Assembly: GCA_019913005.1 (NCBI GenBank)
Contig: JAIOHL010000252.1
Span: forward strand, 124,001-188,000
Reading direction: 5' to 3'
Source: Anaerolineae bacterium
Lineage (GTDB): Bacteria; Chloroflexota; Anaerolineae; Aggregatilineales; J027
DNA length: 64,000 nt
The translations under genes were made by a program, and so were the position numbers. Positions 8,659 through 16,728 of this stretch are shown here, piece after piece. The notes under the pieces were generated by a model. The model was not told the origin of the DNA. It saw only the letters and a program-made list of their open reading frames with translations, and did no database searches. Position 1 is the first letter of the stretch. Each line of letters begins with the position of its first letter.

Positions 8659-10371
8659 TTATTTTCTGCGGCGCACTACCATGATCAGAGACGTAAGAAC
8701 TAGAGCACCCCCCACCGCCATTGGGGTTGCGGCAAAGCTCATCCCTTCTTGTTCACCTACTTCATCATTCGGGTTGCCGTTGCCATTCCCGTTGTTGGCA
8801 TTATTGCCGTTCCCATTGTTGCCGTTATTCCCATTATTTTGGTTACCGGTTTCGGGAGTAGGCTGGGTCGCAGAATTATTGTTGGCGTTGTTGCCATTTC
8901 CGTTGTTGCCGTTGTTCCCATTGCCATTATTTTGGTTACTGGTTTCGGGAGTAGGTTGGGTCGCAGAATTATTGTTGGCATTATTGCCGTTCCCATTATT
9001 CTGATTGTTGTTTACGGGAGCGGACTGATTGCCGTTGTTGCCATTGTTGGTTGCTGCGGAGTTCGACTGATTTACATTGGCAGCTTGGCTAGTGCTATTC
9101 CCATTTCCATTCCCGTTATTCCCATTATTGCCGTTATTGCCGTTATTGCCATTGTTGGGAACTGAGTCCGGTGGGTTCCCATTTGAGTTGCTGGGCGGGT
9201 TTCCGTTGTTGCCGTTATCATTATTGCCGTTGTTGCCAGTGCCATGATTCCCATTGTCCCCGTTGTTTTCTTTATCTTTTTTGTCTTTTTCTTCGCTGGA
9301 TTCTTCAGTTTCAGCGGGTGGGACAATCTCAATGGGTTCAGTTAGCAAGTCAATCGGGAGGGCCTCAATATCTTGAGACTCGTAGGCGGTTGGCTCATTG
9401 GGTACATCGGCGGGTGTCAGATCAGCAGTCATCGGAATTTCGATCTTTTGGCCTGCCGGTACTTCATATACCATGCCGCCTGAACTGACTTTGGCTTTGC
9501 CCTCCAACATTGTAATTTGCATGGTTTCATTGGGTCGGGCTTGAATAAAGGCCGTCGAGCCTAATTCAATGTTGACTTCATTGATGAGCAGGGTTACTTG
9601 GGCAACCCCTTCTGGCGTCTGAATCAGCAAACCATCCGAGGGAATATCGGAGCATTCATAGTCATTTGTCCCCGATTGTAGATAAAAGGCTTGCATTGGC
9701 GTCTGGTAGGGAGTTTCGCCATCTGTCACCGTCAATGTTGCAATATCAGCCACATCTCCAACATGGCTTGTAGGTATCCAGCCTCGGACTGTGCCATCCA
9801 TGGATTCTACCCGTAACCATGTACTATCACTTGTGCGGCCAGTCGCCTTAAGCTGCTGATTGGGTGTCGCAAAACCGATGGTTTCCGCAATTGGCCATGG
9901 TTGGGCGAGTATTGGAACTTCATCTTGGCCGTCTACTGTTATCTCAATCACCGTAATGGCGGGGATGGCGTTTTCAACCTGAACATCCCCAAATAGAATG
10001 ACGGTAACATTTTGGGGCTGCGAAGATGGAATATCCGCTTGTAGATAGAGTTGAGCGATTCCCCAGATGTTTTCTTGTGGATCAAACGGACTAAGCCTGA
10101 GCGACTTCAACGACGCCACTTCGACAATATCACCCGGTTCATCAAATTTGAATGGGCTAGTGTCGTTTTGCGGTTCGGCATTCACCAATAGGTTTCCGTA
10201 ACATGCCCTATGGCGACCAATCCCCGTGCAAAGACGTTTAGCAGCTTCTAAGGCAGTCTGGACGGTATCAGAACAAGCGCGAGGGTCATCTTGAGCCTTG
10301 GATGAATCTTGAGTCAATGACATGAATATCGCAAGGAGAACCAATATTGTGATGAGCTTGATGAATTTCAT
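8659..10371 (-). CDS. Secreted, membrane-anchored SH3/FecR-like protein with Asn/Gly-rich region
   Basis: 570-residue cell-surface protein of unknown function. A signal peptide (MKFIKLITILVLLAIFMSL...) is followed by a Cys-containing module ending RACYGN, a region resembling a bacterial SH3 fold (WLRVESMDGTVRGWIP), and a FecR-like segment (ALIQARPNE-type strands, LEGKAKV, VPAGQKIEIP). Next come an acidic/Lys stretch and about 180 residues almost entirely of NGN/NNG repeats with two copies of a SATQPTPET block. The C-terminus is one hydrophobic helix plus RRRK, as in wall- or membrane-anchored proteins, but no LPXTG is visible. AGGAG lies nine bases before the ATG. A paralogue lacking the repeat region is encoded at 19711-20991. 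Confidence 0.85.
   Translation of the reverse strand: MKFIKLITILVLLAIFMSLTQDSSKAQDDPRACSDTVQTALEAAKRLCTGIGRHRACYGNLLVNAEPQNDTSPFKFDEPGDIVEVASLKSLRLSPFDPQENIWGIAQLYLQADIPSSQPQNVTVILFGDVQVENAIPAITVIEITVDGQDEVPILAQPWPIAETIGFATPNQQLKATGRTSDSTWLRVESMDGTVRGWIPTSHVGDVADIATLTVTDGETPYQTPMQAFYLQSGTNDYECSDIPSDGLLIQTPEGVAQVTLLINEVNIELGSTAFIQARPNETMQITMLEGKAKVSSGGMVYEVPAGQKIEIPMTADLTPADVPNEPTAYESQDIEALPIDLLTEPIEIVPPAETEESSEEKDKKDKENNGDNGNHGTGNNGNNDNGNNGNPPSNSNGNPPDSVPNNGNNGNNGNNGNNGNGNGNSTSQAANVNQSNSAATNNGNNGNQSAPVNNNQNNGNGNNANNNSATQPTPETSNQNNGNGNNGNNGNGNNANNNSATQPTPETGNQNNGNNGNNGNGNNANNGNGNGNPNDEVGEQEGMSFAATPMAVGGALVLTSLIMVVRRRK
8740..9290 (-). repeat. Asn/Gly-codon low-complexity tract with a duplicated 65-bp unit
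   Basis: The part of the surface-protein gene that encodes NGN/NNG runs is a degenerate triplet-based repeat. Within it 8831-8895 and 8924-8988 are nearly identical 65-bp blocks with a 93-bp (31-codon) period, both encoding SATQPTPET plus flanking Asn/Gly. Such tracts change length by slippage or recombination, which would vary how far the protein projects from the surface. Confidence 0.85.
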
Positions 10372-10899
10372 AATGCAATGCTCCTACTACCAAAACTTCG
10401 AGCTGCCTACTAATAGTTATATCACAAATTAGCTGGCTTTTCGGAAAATTTACGTTCTTTACAAACACACAAGGGTTTCCTATGGGGGTCTCAGATACAG
10501 ATGAAGCTCTGTATCCCCTCAAGCAATGGTCATAGGGGTGCTGCGGTGATGGTGTGTTTGGCGGTATGCCCCTAAAACTGAGATTATAGCCCACGATCTA
10601 TCCATTTGCCCACAGTGAAACAGACCCTGAACCGCTAACACGCGCTCCCCATCAGGGTCTTTCCCACTTATTAGAGTCAATAGCTTATCCACAACGATCA
10701 CAATTGGAAATTTCGATAACGACTGCCTAGAGAGGGGTTTGGCAGGGAGAGTGTTTAGCTCCCCCTGCACCATCTGAAGTCAGCCATTACCAGTGACTTC
10801 AATCGGTAGTGTACCACACCTTTTGGTACTGCCGATTTTTGAAGGAATCACTGAAGGCAAATCGAAGTGTGTTCGGGGTTTACCATCAGGAGGATAGCT
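10372..10899. other. 528-bp non-coding, hairpin-rich leader upstream of parA
   Basis: No convincing gene is seen; the short frames here lack ribosome sites and family signals. The stretch holds several foldable elements: a stem GATACAG (10494-10500) / CTGTATC (10509-10515) inside an outer CCTATG/CATAGG pair (10479-10484 and 10531-10536); AGACCCTGA near 10621 pairing with TCAGGGTCT near 10655; an 8-bp inverted repeat TGAAGTCA (10775-10782) / TGACTTCA (10794-10801); and the terminator-like hairpin at 10801-10840. The left part also contains the promoter region of the minus-strand surface-protein gene. It marks the switch from chromosomal-looking to plasmid-like genes. Confidence 0.6.
10801..10840 (+). 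terminator. Terminator/attenuator-like hairpin before parA
   Basis: AATCGGTAGTGTACC (10801-10815) pairs with GGTACTGCCGATT (10825-10837) with one two-base bulge, and five T residues follow on the plus strand. This is the form of a rho-independent terminator. It lies 60 bp upstream of the parA start on the coding strand, so it either ends a short upstream transcript or acts as an attenuator for parAB. Confidence 0.6.
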
Positions 10900-11730
10900 A
10901 TGACCCCAGTTTTTGTACTCACCAATCATAAGGGCGGCGTGGGGAAATCCACGTCCGCAACGAACATCGCGTTTGGTATCTCCCAAATGCTCGCCCAGTT
11001 CGGCGTCGCCAATCATCGCGTATTGTTGATTGATACCGACAGTCAGGGACATGCCACCCTCGTCACTACCAGTCGGAATAATTTCGGACGGGATGACAGC
11101 CTATATGCGGTGCTGAATGCGGATCGCCGCGACGCCGCTACCGTTCTGAAGGAATGTATCGTCGCCAGTGAGTGGGATGCCAATTTGCATGTATTACCCG
11201 CTTCGCCGTTACTCGAAGCCGCCGAACGCGAACTCATCGCCGTACCCGGTGCGCCCTACCGATTGTCGGAACCCCTCAGTCAGATTGCCAGCCACTATGC
11301 GGCCATTGTGATTGACACCCGTCCTTCCTTCTCCCTGCTCACTGAAATGAGTCTCATCGCCGCGACGGATGCGCTCATCCCAATTGAGCCACGTTATTTG
11401 GAAACTATCGGGTTGGAGTCAGTGGTCAATAAGATCGAAGCCATTCGACAGGGCTGGCGCTGTCCTGATCTCAAGGTGGGTGGGATTATTATCACCAAAC
11501 TCGACAAACGCATGAAGGGACATGTCGAGATGCTAGATGGCCTCAAAGCTCATCCAGTGTTAGGCCGCCTGTTGTGTGGGGTGATTCCTGCCAATGAAGC
11601 AGTCGCTTACGCTCATCATGCCCACAAGAGCGTGTACGAATACAACCCCGAATGTCCGGCCAGCCAAGCCTATGCCATGCTCGCCGCCCAACTCATCAAA
11701 AAAACACTGGTGATTAGAGGGGGTGTGTAA
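10900..11730 (+). CDS. parA: ParA-family partition ATPase
   Basis: DNA-segregation ATPase that binds the nucleoid and moves ParB-bound DNA. The protein (276 residues) has the deviant Walker A box KGGVGKSTS near the N-terminus, LLIDTDSQGHAT (A' motif) and the Walker B-type strand AIVIDTRPSFS. Translation from ATG at 10900 is preferred over the upstream frame because a perfect AGGAGG (10888-10893) sits six bases before it. Its stop overlaps the parB ATG as TAATG, so the two are translationally coupled. Gene order parA-parB-palindrome-primase is plasmid- or ICE-like rather than the chromosomal parAB beside gidAB, which points to a mobile replicon. Confidence 0.93.
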   Translation: MTPVFVLTNHKGGVGKSTSATNIAFGISQMLAQFGVANHRVLLIDTDSQGHATLVTTSRNNFGRDDSLYAVLNADRRDAATVLKECIVASEWDANLHVLPASPLLEAAERELIAVPGAPYRLSEPLSQIASHYAAIVIDTRPSFSLLTEMSLIAATDALIPIEPRYLETIGLESVVNKIEAIRQGWRCPDLKVGGIIITKLDKRMKGHVEMLDGLKAHPVLGRLLCGVIPANEAVAYAHHAHKSVYEYNPECPASQAYAMLAAQLIKKTLVIRGGV

Positions 11731-12932
11731 TGGCGAAGAAATCAGATACCCCCAATCGTATCAATAGCCTGCTGCAAGATGTGGGGCAGATGATGATTCT
11801 GAATGCCGATCCGGCTGAACGATTGCAGGACACCCATCTGCGGGTTGAAAACTTGCCAATTCAACTGGTGCGGCCTGATCCAGCTCAACCCCGTCGTGTG
11901 TTGCCCGAAACGATTTACCAAGCGTTTCACCAGCAGCACCTCACCCCCTATCAAGCGCTCAAAGAACTCGTTCAATTGGTGCAAATCGCCGCCCGCCAGA
12001 AAGGGCGGCCTTTCACCCATATCTTGGATTTGCTGCCTAATCCCAATGATGAGAGTGAAACAGATACCCCCGTCACTCTCACCCCTGAAGAAATCCTGCT
12101 GCGGGATTTGGTGAACTTGGCAGTGACCATTCGGGATGATGGGCAGGTCAACCCGCTGACAGTGGTGGATAAATCCGAGGGGATGACGCACATCTACCAG
12201 ATTGAGACCGGAGAGCGGCGTTACTGGGCGACTTGGCTGATGATGGAATTCTTGCCGGGGTATCAAGGCGATGGTTCCATCCCCTGCATCATCGTCCCAT
12301 CCAATCGAGCCTCGGTATTCCGTCAAGCCAAAGAAAACACCTCACGCGCTGGACTGAATGCGATTGCGATGGCACGCCAAGCAGCACTACTCGTTCTCGC
12401 CGCTCATCAGATTCGGCCACCTGATGGGCCAGTCTCAAATGACTACTATCGGCAGGCACTTGAACTTGATCTGCGTTCCAAAAGGGAATATTCAGCCGAC
12501 ATTCTTAGTGCAATGGGAGGACTTAGTCGGGCACGATTCAGTCGAATCAAAGCATTGATTGGGCTATCAGACGAAGCCATTGAAATTGCAGATCGTCATG
12601 ATTTAGATGAGGCACGTCTGCGATATGTACTCGCATTACCTGAAGATCAACAGGCGGAAATGGTACGCCAGATTATCGAATACGGTCTTACACGCAAACA
12701 GGTTGAGGAGATGTGTCTAATGGATGACGAATCTGACAAATCAGAAGAAACGGTTCTCCCTTCAGAGATTCGTAGAACAGTGAAATTGTTGCGTTTAACA
12801 GTGAATGTTGATCCCTATGAAACCGCGAAGGCTTTATTCGAGGCGGAAGGGGACATCTATACTGCTCGTATTCATCTTCAAAAACTGCGGGCGTTTATTG
12901 ATGAAGTGGATAAGCGTCTACTTGGTCAATGA
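11730..12932 (+). CDS. parB: ParB-like partition protein
   Basis: Centromere-binding partner of the ParA encoded just upstream. The 400-residue protein has the ParB/Srx N-terminal fold: LPIQLVRPDPAQPRR, then TIRDDGQVNPLTVV and the nucleotide-contacting box GERRYWA, in place of the classical GERR(L/R)RA. A helical DNA-binding middle follows (AMGGLSRARFSRIKALIGL, helix-turn-helix-like) and then a helical C-terminus for dimerisation. About 100 residues longer than many ParBs because of an insertion between the first strand and the GERR box (residues about 65-125). The gene ends at the edge of a perfect 26-bp palindrome that is a natural candidate for its binding site. Confidence 0.88.
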   Translation: MAKKSDTPNRINSLLQDVGQMMILNADPAERLQDTHLRVENLPIQLVRPDPAQPRRVLPETIYQAFHQQHLTPYQALKELVQLVQIAARQKGRPFTHILDLLPNPNDESETDTPVTLTPEEILLRDLVNLAVTIRDDGQVNPLTVVDKSEGMTHIYQIETGERRYWATWLMMEFLPGYQGDGSIPCIIVPSNRASVFRQAKENTSRAGLNAIAMARQAALLVLAAHQIRPPDGPVSNDYYRQALELDLRSKREYSADILSAMGGLSRARFSRIKALIGLSDEAIEIADRHDLDEARLRYVLALPEDQQAEMVRQIIEYGLTRKQVEEMCLMDDESDKSEETVLPSEIRRTVKLLRLTVNVDPYETAKALFEAEGDIYTARIHLQKLRAFIDEVDKRLLGQ

Positions 12933-12957
12933 AATTGTTGCCCCGGGGCAACAATTT
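12932..12957. promoter_or_regulatory. Perfect 26-bp palindrome, candidate parS centromere
   Basis: The half-site AAATTGTTGCCCC is followed without a spacer by its exact reverse complement, centred between 12944 and 12945. It begins on the last base of the parB stop codon. With no loop and no T-run it is a poor terminator. ParB sites are typically perfect palindromes of 14-16 bp or longer near parAB, and the inner GTTGCCCC/GGGGCAAC has the GTT...AAC outer bases also found in canonical parS. Assignment as parS is inference. Confidence 0.6.
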
Positions 12958-12969
12958 GAGGAATGAGTG

Positions 12970-13059
12970 ATGACTAATCAATCGCGTGGCCCGCCGAAAA
13001 AAGAAAACCGCCTTCATTTAGGGCAGGCGGACAGGCAAACAATTTTGCTATTGCAATGA
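12970..13059 (+). CDS. 29-codon ORF with a strong ribosome site, between parB and the primase
   Basis: ATG at 12970 is preceded by GAGGA (12958-12962) at seven bases, a better ribosome site than many genes here have. The product is basic and starts MTNQSRGPPKKENRLHL, then runs through DRQTILLLQ to TGA. The pattern resembles the first strand and helix of small ribbon-helix-helix proteins, so it may be a truncated regulator or a genuine small peptide. Nothing else supports a function. Confidence 0.4.
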   Translation: MTNQSRGPPKKENRLHLGQADRQTILLLQ

Positions 13060-13167
13060 CTCATGAGAACTTTCATTGTAGTAGGTTTACCGCCTGTCCG
13101 CAAGCGAATCCCATCTCCACTTACAGAAATTAGACCGATTTTTTGCATTATGACAGGAGAGACTATC

Positions 13168-15516
13168 ATGTCCAATGAATCTTTGATCGTTCAGGCCGCC
13201 CAATCGAATACCATTCTGGATGCCGCTTTGATGTATGCCCGATTAGGCATGAGTGTCATTCCCCTCAAAGGCAAACGCCCGTCTTTAGCTAGTTGGACAC
13301 AATTTCAACAAATTCGCGCCGATGCCGTGACGATCCATCGCTGGCAGCGAAATGGGTTGCTGCAAAATGTCGGTATTGTGTGTGGCAGCGCCTCGCAAAA
13401 TCTAGTGATCTTGGATGCCGATGGGCCAGCGAGTTACGCCGCCTTTGCTGCAACCTTTCCGAAATTGGCGGAAACCTATACGGTTGCAACGGGCAGCGGG
13501 AAAGGCCATCACGTCTATTTTTATGTGGAAAATCTGCCTGACAGTATCAAGGCGATGAATCTACCGATTGGCAATTTGGAATTGTGTGCAGATGGACGGC
13601 AGGTAGTCGCACCGCCCAGTCGCCATCCGGTGACGGGGAATCCCTATTGTGTACATAAACCGCTGGATATTCTGCGGGTGGAAACACTCAATGAATTAGC
13701 GGAATGGATCGAGTCATTTAAGACCAAGCCTCTAGCTGCGCCAGCCCACTTTACTCCAACGCCTCCAAATCATTCCACTAAATTGAATCCCAAAGTGATG
13801 GAAGAAATCGAGCGATATTTTTTGCAGCAGGGTTATCGAGAAGTCGGCGAGTGGCTGCATGGGCCGTGTATTTACCCTCATCGGCATCAACATGGTGATC
13901 GTAACCCGTCCTTTGGCTTCAATCGCCTCAGCGGATTTGGGTCGTGTTTTGTCTGCGGCACGATTTTGGCGAAAGACATCTGTGCGGCGGTGGGACTTGA
14001 TGTCAGTACCCTCGGAGGGCTGGTTGGGAATTTTTCAAAGACAAATCCCCCTCACCAGCCCACAGCCGTTAGGCTGTCTTTACCCGTGAATGAGCCGCTA
14101 ATCCCCCAAGAAATCCAACCTCACAGTATCACTTTTCCTCCGACGATGCCTCCAAGCGACCTACCACCTTTTGAGCCAAATTTTGGAGTATCTATCCATG
14201 ATCTAAAACTCCCTAACTGGCTAAAAATTTACGTGGAATGGGCCGGAGCAACGGGTAATCAGACACCTTTATCATTCCATCTTGCAGCGGGATTATGGCT
14301 GTTATCCGTCGCGGTGGGACGGCGCTTGTATGGATCAGCGCCTTGGGGAGTGAAGATTTTCCCGAATCTATATTTGATGCTCATCGCGGCGACGACTTAT
14401 TATCGCAAATCCACCGCGTATAAATTGGCTGAGGGTATCGCACTTGAGGCCATTCCTCATATGTTGATGGCAACGCCGGGTTCCCCTGAACGCTTTCAAG
14501 AGGCGCTGGCAGGTCAACTACCCGGTAATTTTGACAAGCTCAATCCAACGGAACAGGAGCGTTTTCGCAAAGCCCAACCCTTTGCCGCCCAACGTGGTTT
14601 GCTTAAAGATGAGGTCGCTGGTCTATTCAGCGCCATCAACAAGAAAGACTATATGACAGGCATGAAAGATTTGTTGATGGAACTCTATGATTGCCCTGAT
14701 CGCTCTAGCAAAGAAACCCAATCTGGGGTCACGATTGTTGAGAACGCCGCTTTATCCATTCTGGGGGTGACAACTCCCGCAGGTTTGGCATCCGGCGTGA
14801 GTGAGGCAGATTGGGCTAATGGCTTGCTGGTACGTTTCGCCTTAGTTACGCCAGAATTGGATTACACTGAACGACCATCTGCAATTACCTATCAACCACC
14901 CCCGCCAATACTCATTGAAGGCTTACGTCGGTTACATGACCGGCTGCCGAATCCTGTCCAGACTGAACGGGGCCTGATTCCACCAGCAGCGCTTGAATTA
15001 GATGTCGCTTGCTGGTTAGAGTGTCAAAACTATGGGGACCGCCTGCGCCGCCTGTGTGCGCCGCATCAAGATACTGAATTGGATGAACGCCTCAAGGGTG
15101 TCTATGGGCGTTTGCATGTCCAAGCCTTCAAACTTGCCACATTGATGGCGGCTTTGGATTGGCTGGATACCGATTTGCCAGCGCCGATGCTCACGGTTGA
15201 CCATTGGTCAATGGGAGAGGCGATAGTGGAAACGTGGCGGATGAGTGCCCATCGTTTGATTGAGCAGATGGACAGGCGAGGCGAGGCCAGTCATGAGCGC
15301 CGCCAGCAAGACACGTTATTACGAGCGATTCGGCAAACTGGAATGGAAGGTGTCAGCTTAAGAGTGCTATATAGGAACCTGCATCTGACGGCCCAACGTG
15401 CCCGGTTTTTGACCCAAGAGCTTGTACGAGCAGGTCTAGTAGTAGAGCAACGTTTAGGCGGGATTGAATCGTATATCGCCAGCGAATATGCCTTATCTGA
15501 GAACTCTCCGATATAG
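13168..15516 (+). CDS. Bifunctional primase-polymerase (prim-pol) with DUF3987 helicase-like domain
   Basis: Replication protein of plasmid/ICE type. Start at ATG 13168 is preferred over the longer frame because AGGAGA lies seven bases upstream and the prim-pol fold begins directly after it (782 residues). Domains: prim-pol (about 12-190) with the catalytic D83-A-D85, SGKGHHVYF and GRQVVAPPSRHP; a CHC2-like zinc finger (about 230-270, CIYPHRHQHGD...FGSCFVCG); a DUF3987-type ATPase-like domain (about 340-600), where the P-loop position reads AATTYYRKSTA and so is degenerate; and a C-terminal winged-helix-like tail. It would prime and extend DNA at a plasmid origin. The mirrored repeat array starts five bases after its stop. 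Confidence 0.88.
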   Translation: MSNESLIVQAAQSNTILDAALMYARLGMSVIPLKGKRPSLASWTQFQQIRADAVTIHRWQRNGLLQNVGIVCGSASQNLVILDADGPASYAAFAATFPKLAETYTVATGSGKGHHVYFYVENLPDSIKAMNLPIGNLELCADGRQVVAPPSRHPVTGNPYCVHKPLDILRVETLNELAEWIESFKTKPLAAPAHFTPTPPNHSTKLNPKVMEEIERYFLQQGYREVGEWLHGPCIYPHRHQHGDRNPSFGFNRLSGFGSCFVCGTILAKDICAAVGLDVSTLGGLVGNFSKTNPPHQPTAVRLSLPVNEPLIPQEIQPHSITFPPTMPPSDLPPFEPNFGVSIHDLKLPNWLKIYVEWAGATGNQTPLSFHLAAGLWLLSVAVGRRLYGSAPWGVKIFPNLYLMLIAATTYYRKSTAYKLAEGIALEAIPHMLMATPGSPERFQEALAGQLPGNFDKLNPTEQERFRKAQPFAAQRGLLKDEVAGLFSAINKKDYMTGMKDLLMELYDCPDRSSKETQSGVTIVENAALSILGVTTPAGLASGVSEADWANGLLVRFALVTPELDYTERPSAITYQPPPPILIEGLRRLHDRLPNPVQTERGLIPPAALELDVACWLECQNYGDRLRRLCAPHQDTELDERLKGVYGRLHVQAFKLATLMAALDWLDTDLPAPMLTVDHWSMGEAIVETWRMSAHRLIEQMDRRGEASHERRQQDTLLRAIRQTGMEGVSLRVLYRNLHLTAQRARFLTQELVRAGLVVEQRLGGIESYIASEYALSENSPI

Positions 15517-15520
15517 GGAA

Positions 15521-15683
15521 TGCGACCAATGCGACATATGCGACACGCGACATTGCGACAAAATCGGACTTATCGTGCTTGTAATATTATGTAATATATT
15601 TAGATATTAAGTCAAATATTTCTATATCACTATAAAATACCCTTGTCGCGCTGTCACATGTCGCATCTGTCGCGTTTGTCACA
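15521..15683. repeat. Mirrored GCGAC iteron array around an AT-rich core, candidate replication origin
   Basis: Left arm: GCGAC-type units starting at 15521, 15530, 15539, 15546 and 15554 (spacings 9, 9, 7, 8). Right arm: reverse-complement GTCGC/GTCAC units at 15645, 15653, 15660, 15669 and 15678 (spacings 8, 7, 9, 9), an exact mirror of the left spacing. The two arms align as an imperfect inverted repeat of about 45 bp with roughly 80% identity. The centre, about 15580-15640, is strongly AT-rich, as expected of an unwinding element. The array follows the prim-pol gene immediately. Iterons plus AT-rich DNA next to a replication gene is classic origin architecture; the function is inferred. 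Confidence 0.65.
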
Positions 15684-15723
15684 TTAAATGGGGGGGAGTG
15701 GTGGAAGGGATAGTAAGGCCGAG

Positions 15724-15729
15724 TATAAT
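15724..15729 (+). promoter_or_regulatory. Consensus -10 box (TATAAT) upstream of the epimerase
   Basis: A perfect TATAAT lies 42 bp before the epimerase ATG. No good -35 hexamer is seen 16-18 bases upstream, so the promoter is either activator-dependent or a chance match. It could drive the epimerase gene and lies just outside the repeat array. Confidence 0.35.
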
Positions 15730-15770
15730 TAGCGGGTCAACTTGGCGAATCATGAAAAGGGGCATATTTT

Positions 15771-16715
15771 ATGACGGTTTCTTTGGTAACAGGTGGTGCA
15801 GGTTTCATTGGGTCACATCTTGTTGAAGCACTGCTGGCTGAAGGCCATGAAGTACGTGTTGTGGATAATTTTGCTACGGGCAAGCGCGAGAATTTATCCC
15901 CATCCATAAACAAGATCAAGTTATATGAAATTAGCATTACCGATGCTGCCGCGCTTCAAGAAGCGATGGAAGGGGTAAATTACGTTTTTCATCAAGCTGC
16001 TATCCCATCTGTGCCGCGTTCTGTAGCTGACCCTGTCACCTGCCATGAAGTCAATGTGACAGGCACATTTAATGTCCTAAATGCTGCACGGTTAGCAGGC
16101 GTCAAACGGGTTGTATATGCGGCGTCATCATCAGCGTATGGTGATATTGAAGGTGATTATAAACAAGAAGATATGGCCCCACGCCCTTTATCGCCATATG
16201 GTGCGGCAAAGTTGGCTGGTGAATACTATATGCAGGTTTTTTATCGGGTGTATAGATTAGAAACGGTATGTCTACGTTATTTTAATGTCTTTGGCCCACG
16301 CCAAGACCCGAAGTCTGAGTATGCGGCTGTGATTCCTAAATTTGCTACCGCGATGCTTGAGGGCAAGTCACCCACAATTTATGGTGATGGCACGCAATCC
16401 CGCGATTTCACTTATATCGAAAATACGGTGAAGGGCAATCTGCTGGCGGCAACAAACCCCATTGCTTCCGGCCAAGTGATTAATTTAGCATGTGGACAAC
16501 GCTACACATTATTGGATTTGGTTAATGTAATCAATGATTATCTCGGCACGAATATCAAACCCATATTCGCGCCACCCCGCACAGGCGATATTAAACATTC
16601 GCTGGCGGATATTTCTAAGGCCGAGGAATTATTGGGTTACGCGCCAGCAACGTTATTCAAAGAAGGGGTATCGAATACGGTCAACTGGTTTGCCGCGCAA
16701 CCCAAAAAGGCATGA
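15771..16715 (+). CDS. NAD-dependent UDP-sugar 4-epimerase (GalE/WbpP-like extended SDR)
   Basis: Interconverts UDP-GlcNAc/UDP-Glc type sugars with their galacto epimers in the cytoplasm, supplying the glycan cluster. The 314-residue protein shows the NAD-binding TGGAGFIGSH at the N-terminus, VDNFATGK, the AASSSAYG strand with the catalytic serine, and the YGAAK catalytic Tyr-Lys pair; RYFNVFGPRQDP and YGDGTQSRDFTY are characteristic of WbpP/GalE-like members. AAGGGG lies eight bases before the ATG. It is the first gene after the origin-like array and converges with the dehydrogenase gene (13 bp gap). Whether its substrate is UDP-GlcNAc or UDP-GlcNAcA cannot be read from sequence; pairing with a dehydrogenase favours HexNAc derivatives. 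Confidence 0.9.
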   Translation: MTVSLVTGGAGFIGSHLVEALLAEGHEVRVVDNFATGKRENLSPSINKIKLYEISITDAAALQEAMEGVNYVFHQAAIPSVPRSVADPVTCHEVNVTGTFNVLNAARLAGVKRVVYAASSSAYGDIEGDYKQEDMAPRPLSPYGAAKLAGEYYMQVFYRVYRLETVCLRYFNVFGPRQDPKSEYAAVIPKFATAMLEGKSPTIYGDGTQSRDFTYIENTVKGNLLAATNPIASGQVINLACGQRYTLLDLVNVINDYLGTNIKPIFAPPRTGDIKHSLADISKAEELLGYAPATLFKEGVSNTVNWFAAQPKKA

Positions 16716-16728
16716 GATTAGATCACAA

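Noticed and set aside
8615-9165. Plus-strand ORFs rich in Ile/Val/Leu/Pro across the Asn/Gly tract
   Set aside because: They are the antisense reading of the NGN/NNG codons of the minus-strand surface-protein gene; they have no ribosome site and no family signal.
8740-9290. CRISPR array
   Set aside because: The repeats are irregular triplet-based coding repeats with no unique spacers of constant length, and no cas genes are near.
10372-10899. attL copy of the tRNA-Arg 3' end
   Set aside because: I looked by eye for the T-arm and acceptor sequence (GGATTCGAAC, GCCCCCGGCGGG) here and at 55.3-55.7 kb and did not find it.
10286-11052. Minus-strand ORFs of 84-102 codons in the parA leader and start of parA
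   Set aside because: They overlap hairpins or the parA gene, lack ribosome sites and show no recognisable motifs.
12932-12957. Rho-independent terminator after parB
   Set aside because: The palindrome has no loop and is not followed by a T-run (next bases GAGGAATG), so it would not terminate efficiently.
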